From Vibrio porteresiae DSM 19223 (lineage in GTDB: Bacteria > Pseudomonadota > Gammaproteobacteria > Enterobacterales > Vibrionaceae), in assembly GCF_024347055.1 (NCBI RefSeq), contig NZ_AP024895.1, forward strand, positions 806,001-870,000: a stretch of 64,000 bases of DNA, written 5' to 3'. Position 1 is the first letter of the stretch. Every line of letters begins with the position of its first letter. Below, piece by piece: positions 63,407-64,000 of this stretch. Under the pieces are notes generated by a model. It ran no database searches and was not told where the DNA came from. It was given only the letters and a program-made list of their open reading frames with translations. The position numbers and the translations under genes are program-made.

Positions 63407-64000
63407 ATGTTTTCAGGAAGTATCGTAGCGTTAATTACACCTTTCACGTCAACCGGCGAAGTAGATTATGTCGGTCTTAAGAAGCTAGTCGACTACCATG
63501 TCGCAGCGGGTACTGACGCTATTGTTTCCGTAGGGACGACAGGTGAGTCTGCCACTCTGACCGTTGAAGAGCATGTCAAAGTTGTAGAAAAAACAGTGGA
63601 ATTTGCTGCTGGGCGTATCCCAGTGATTGCAGGTACAGGTGCGAACGCTACCCACGAGGCGGTAGAATTCTCACGTATGCTTGATAACACCGGTATTGCT
63701 GCTTATTTAAGTGTGACTCCCTACTATAACAAACCGACTCAAGAAGGTTTGTTCCTTCATTACCAAGCAATTGCTCAAGGTACTGATATTCCAATTATTC
63801 TTTACAACGTACCAGGTCGTACCGGCGTCGATATGAAGCCAGAAACCGTGGCGCGTTTGTCTGAAATTAACAACATCATTGCATTGAAAGACGCGACTGG
63901 CGATTTGAGCCGTGTTGCTTTGCATCGTGAGATGTGCCGCGATGATTTCTTGCTGTTTAGTGGTGATGATGCGACTGGCTTAGACTTTGTTAAGCTAGGC
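63407..64000 (+). CDS. dapA: 4-hydroxy-tetrahydrodipicolinate synthase, 5' part
   Basis: First step of the lysine/diaminopimelate branch, joining pyruvate and aspartate semialdehyde. 198 codons are present; the gene runs off the window end (full length about 292 aa). The start follows AGGGAG. GTTGESATL binds pyruvate, YNVPGRTG has the catalytic Tyr, and the Schiff-base Lys is in IIALKDATGD. Confidence 0.95.
   Translation, partial: MFSGSIVALITPFTSTGEVDYVGLKKLVDYHVAAGTDAIVSVGTTGESATLTVEEHVKVVEKTVEFAAGRIPVIAGTGANATHEAVEFSRMLDNTGIAAYLSVTPYYNKPTQEGLFLHYQAIAQGTDIPIILYNVPGRTGVDMKPETVARLSEINNIIALKDATGDLSRVALHREMCRDDFLLFSGDDATGLDFVKLG

Overview
The window reads as a piece of the main chromosome of a Vibrio species (Vibrionaceae, Gammaproteobacteria). 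The reasons are: the Vibrio-type polar flagellar region (flgT / flgOP / flgNMA / cheV-cheR / flgB-L / two flagellins) with the H-ring genes flgT, flgO and flgP found in vibrios; sigma-54 (GG-N10-GC) and sigma-28 promoters placed as in the Vibrio flagellar hierarchy; a Met/Leu/Gln tRNA cluster; and housekeeping gene orders (lolB-ispE-prs, hemA-prfA-prmC-sirB2-sirB1-kdsA, bepA-arsC-wrbA, gcvR-bcp next to dapA) common in this family. The species cannot be fixed from the sequence alone. I saw no rRNA, CRISPR array, prophage or intact insertion sequence.

Layout. 0-10 kb: rluF and smrB (minus); an unannotated FNR-box / 37-codon ORF / terminator unit; tRNA-Pro(TGG) followed by a 132-bp tandem repeat carrying copies of the tRNA 3' end and of its terminator; a TraB/GumN protein; the copper ATPase copA with a CueR-type promoter; gltX; a possible AP2-like small protein; and a DHH phosphoesterase. 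10-17 kb: a six-gene minus-strand operon made of a fused ABC permease, ATPase, binding protein, inositol-monophosphatase-family enzyme, dual-specificity phosphatase and LacI regulator. I read this as an uptake and dephosphorylation system for a phosphorylated solute, with a possible PhoB-type promoter. 17.2 kb: tRNA-Arg(CCT).

17.4-37.7 kb: the flagellar region. FlgT/O/P build the outer-membrane H ring; FlgM (anti-sigma-28), FlgN (chaperone) and FlgA (P-ring chaperone) are on the opposite strand; CheV and CheR act in chemotaxis; flgBCDE, flgFGHIJ and flgKL supply rod, hook, P and L rings, muramidase and junction proteins; two flagellin genes follow, the first behind a sigma-54-like element and the second behind a sigma-28 promoter. 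38.3-40.3 kb: 17 tRNA genes on the minus strand (7 Leu-TAG, 5 Gln-TTG, 3 Met-CAT, 1 Gln-CTG, 1 Leu-CAG) between one strong promoter and one terminator.

40.5-64 kb: housekeeping genes: ychF, pth, prs, ispE, lolB (minus); hemA, prfA, prmC, two SirB-family genes and kdsA (plus); a lipoprotein 5'-nucleotidase; ybaK; uraA; a DUF2066 protein; wrbA, arsC and bepA (minus); perM; a sigma-28-driven chemoreceptor; bcp and gcvR (minus); and the 5' part of dapA, cut by the window end. Several long reading frames begin upstream of the likely true start (smrB, copA, the binding protein, flgB, flgI, flgJ, pth, nutA, uraA, perM); starts were chosen from ribosome binding sites, promoters and family length.
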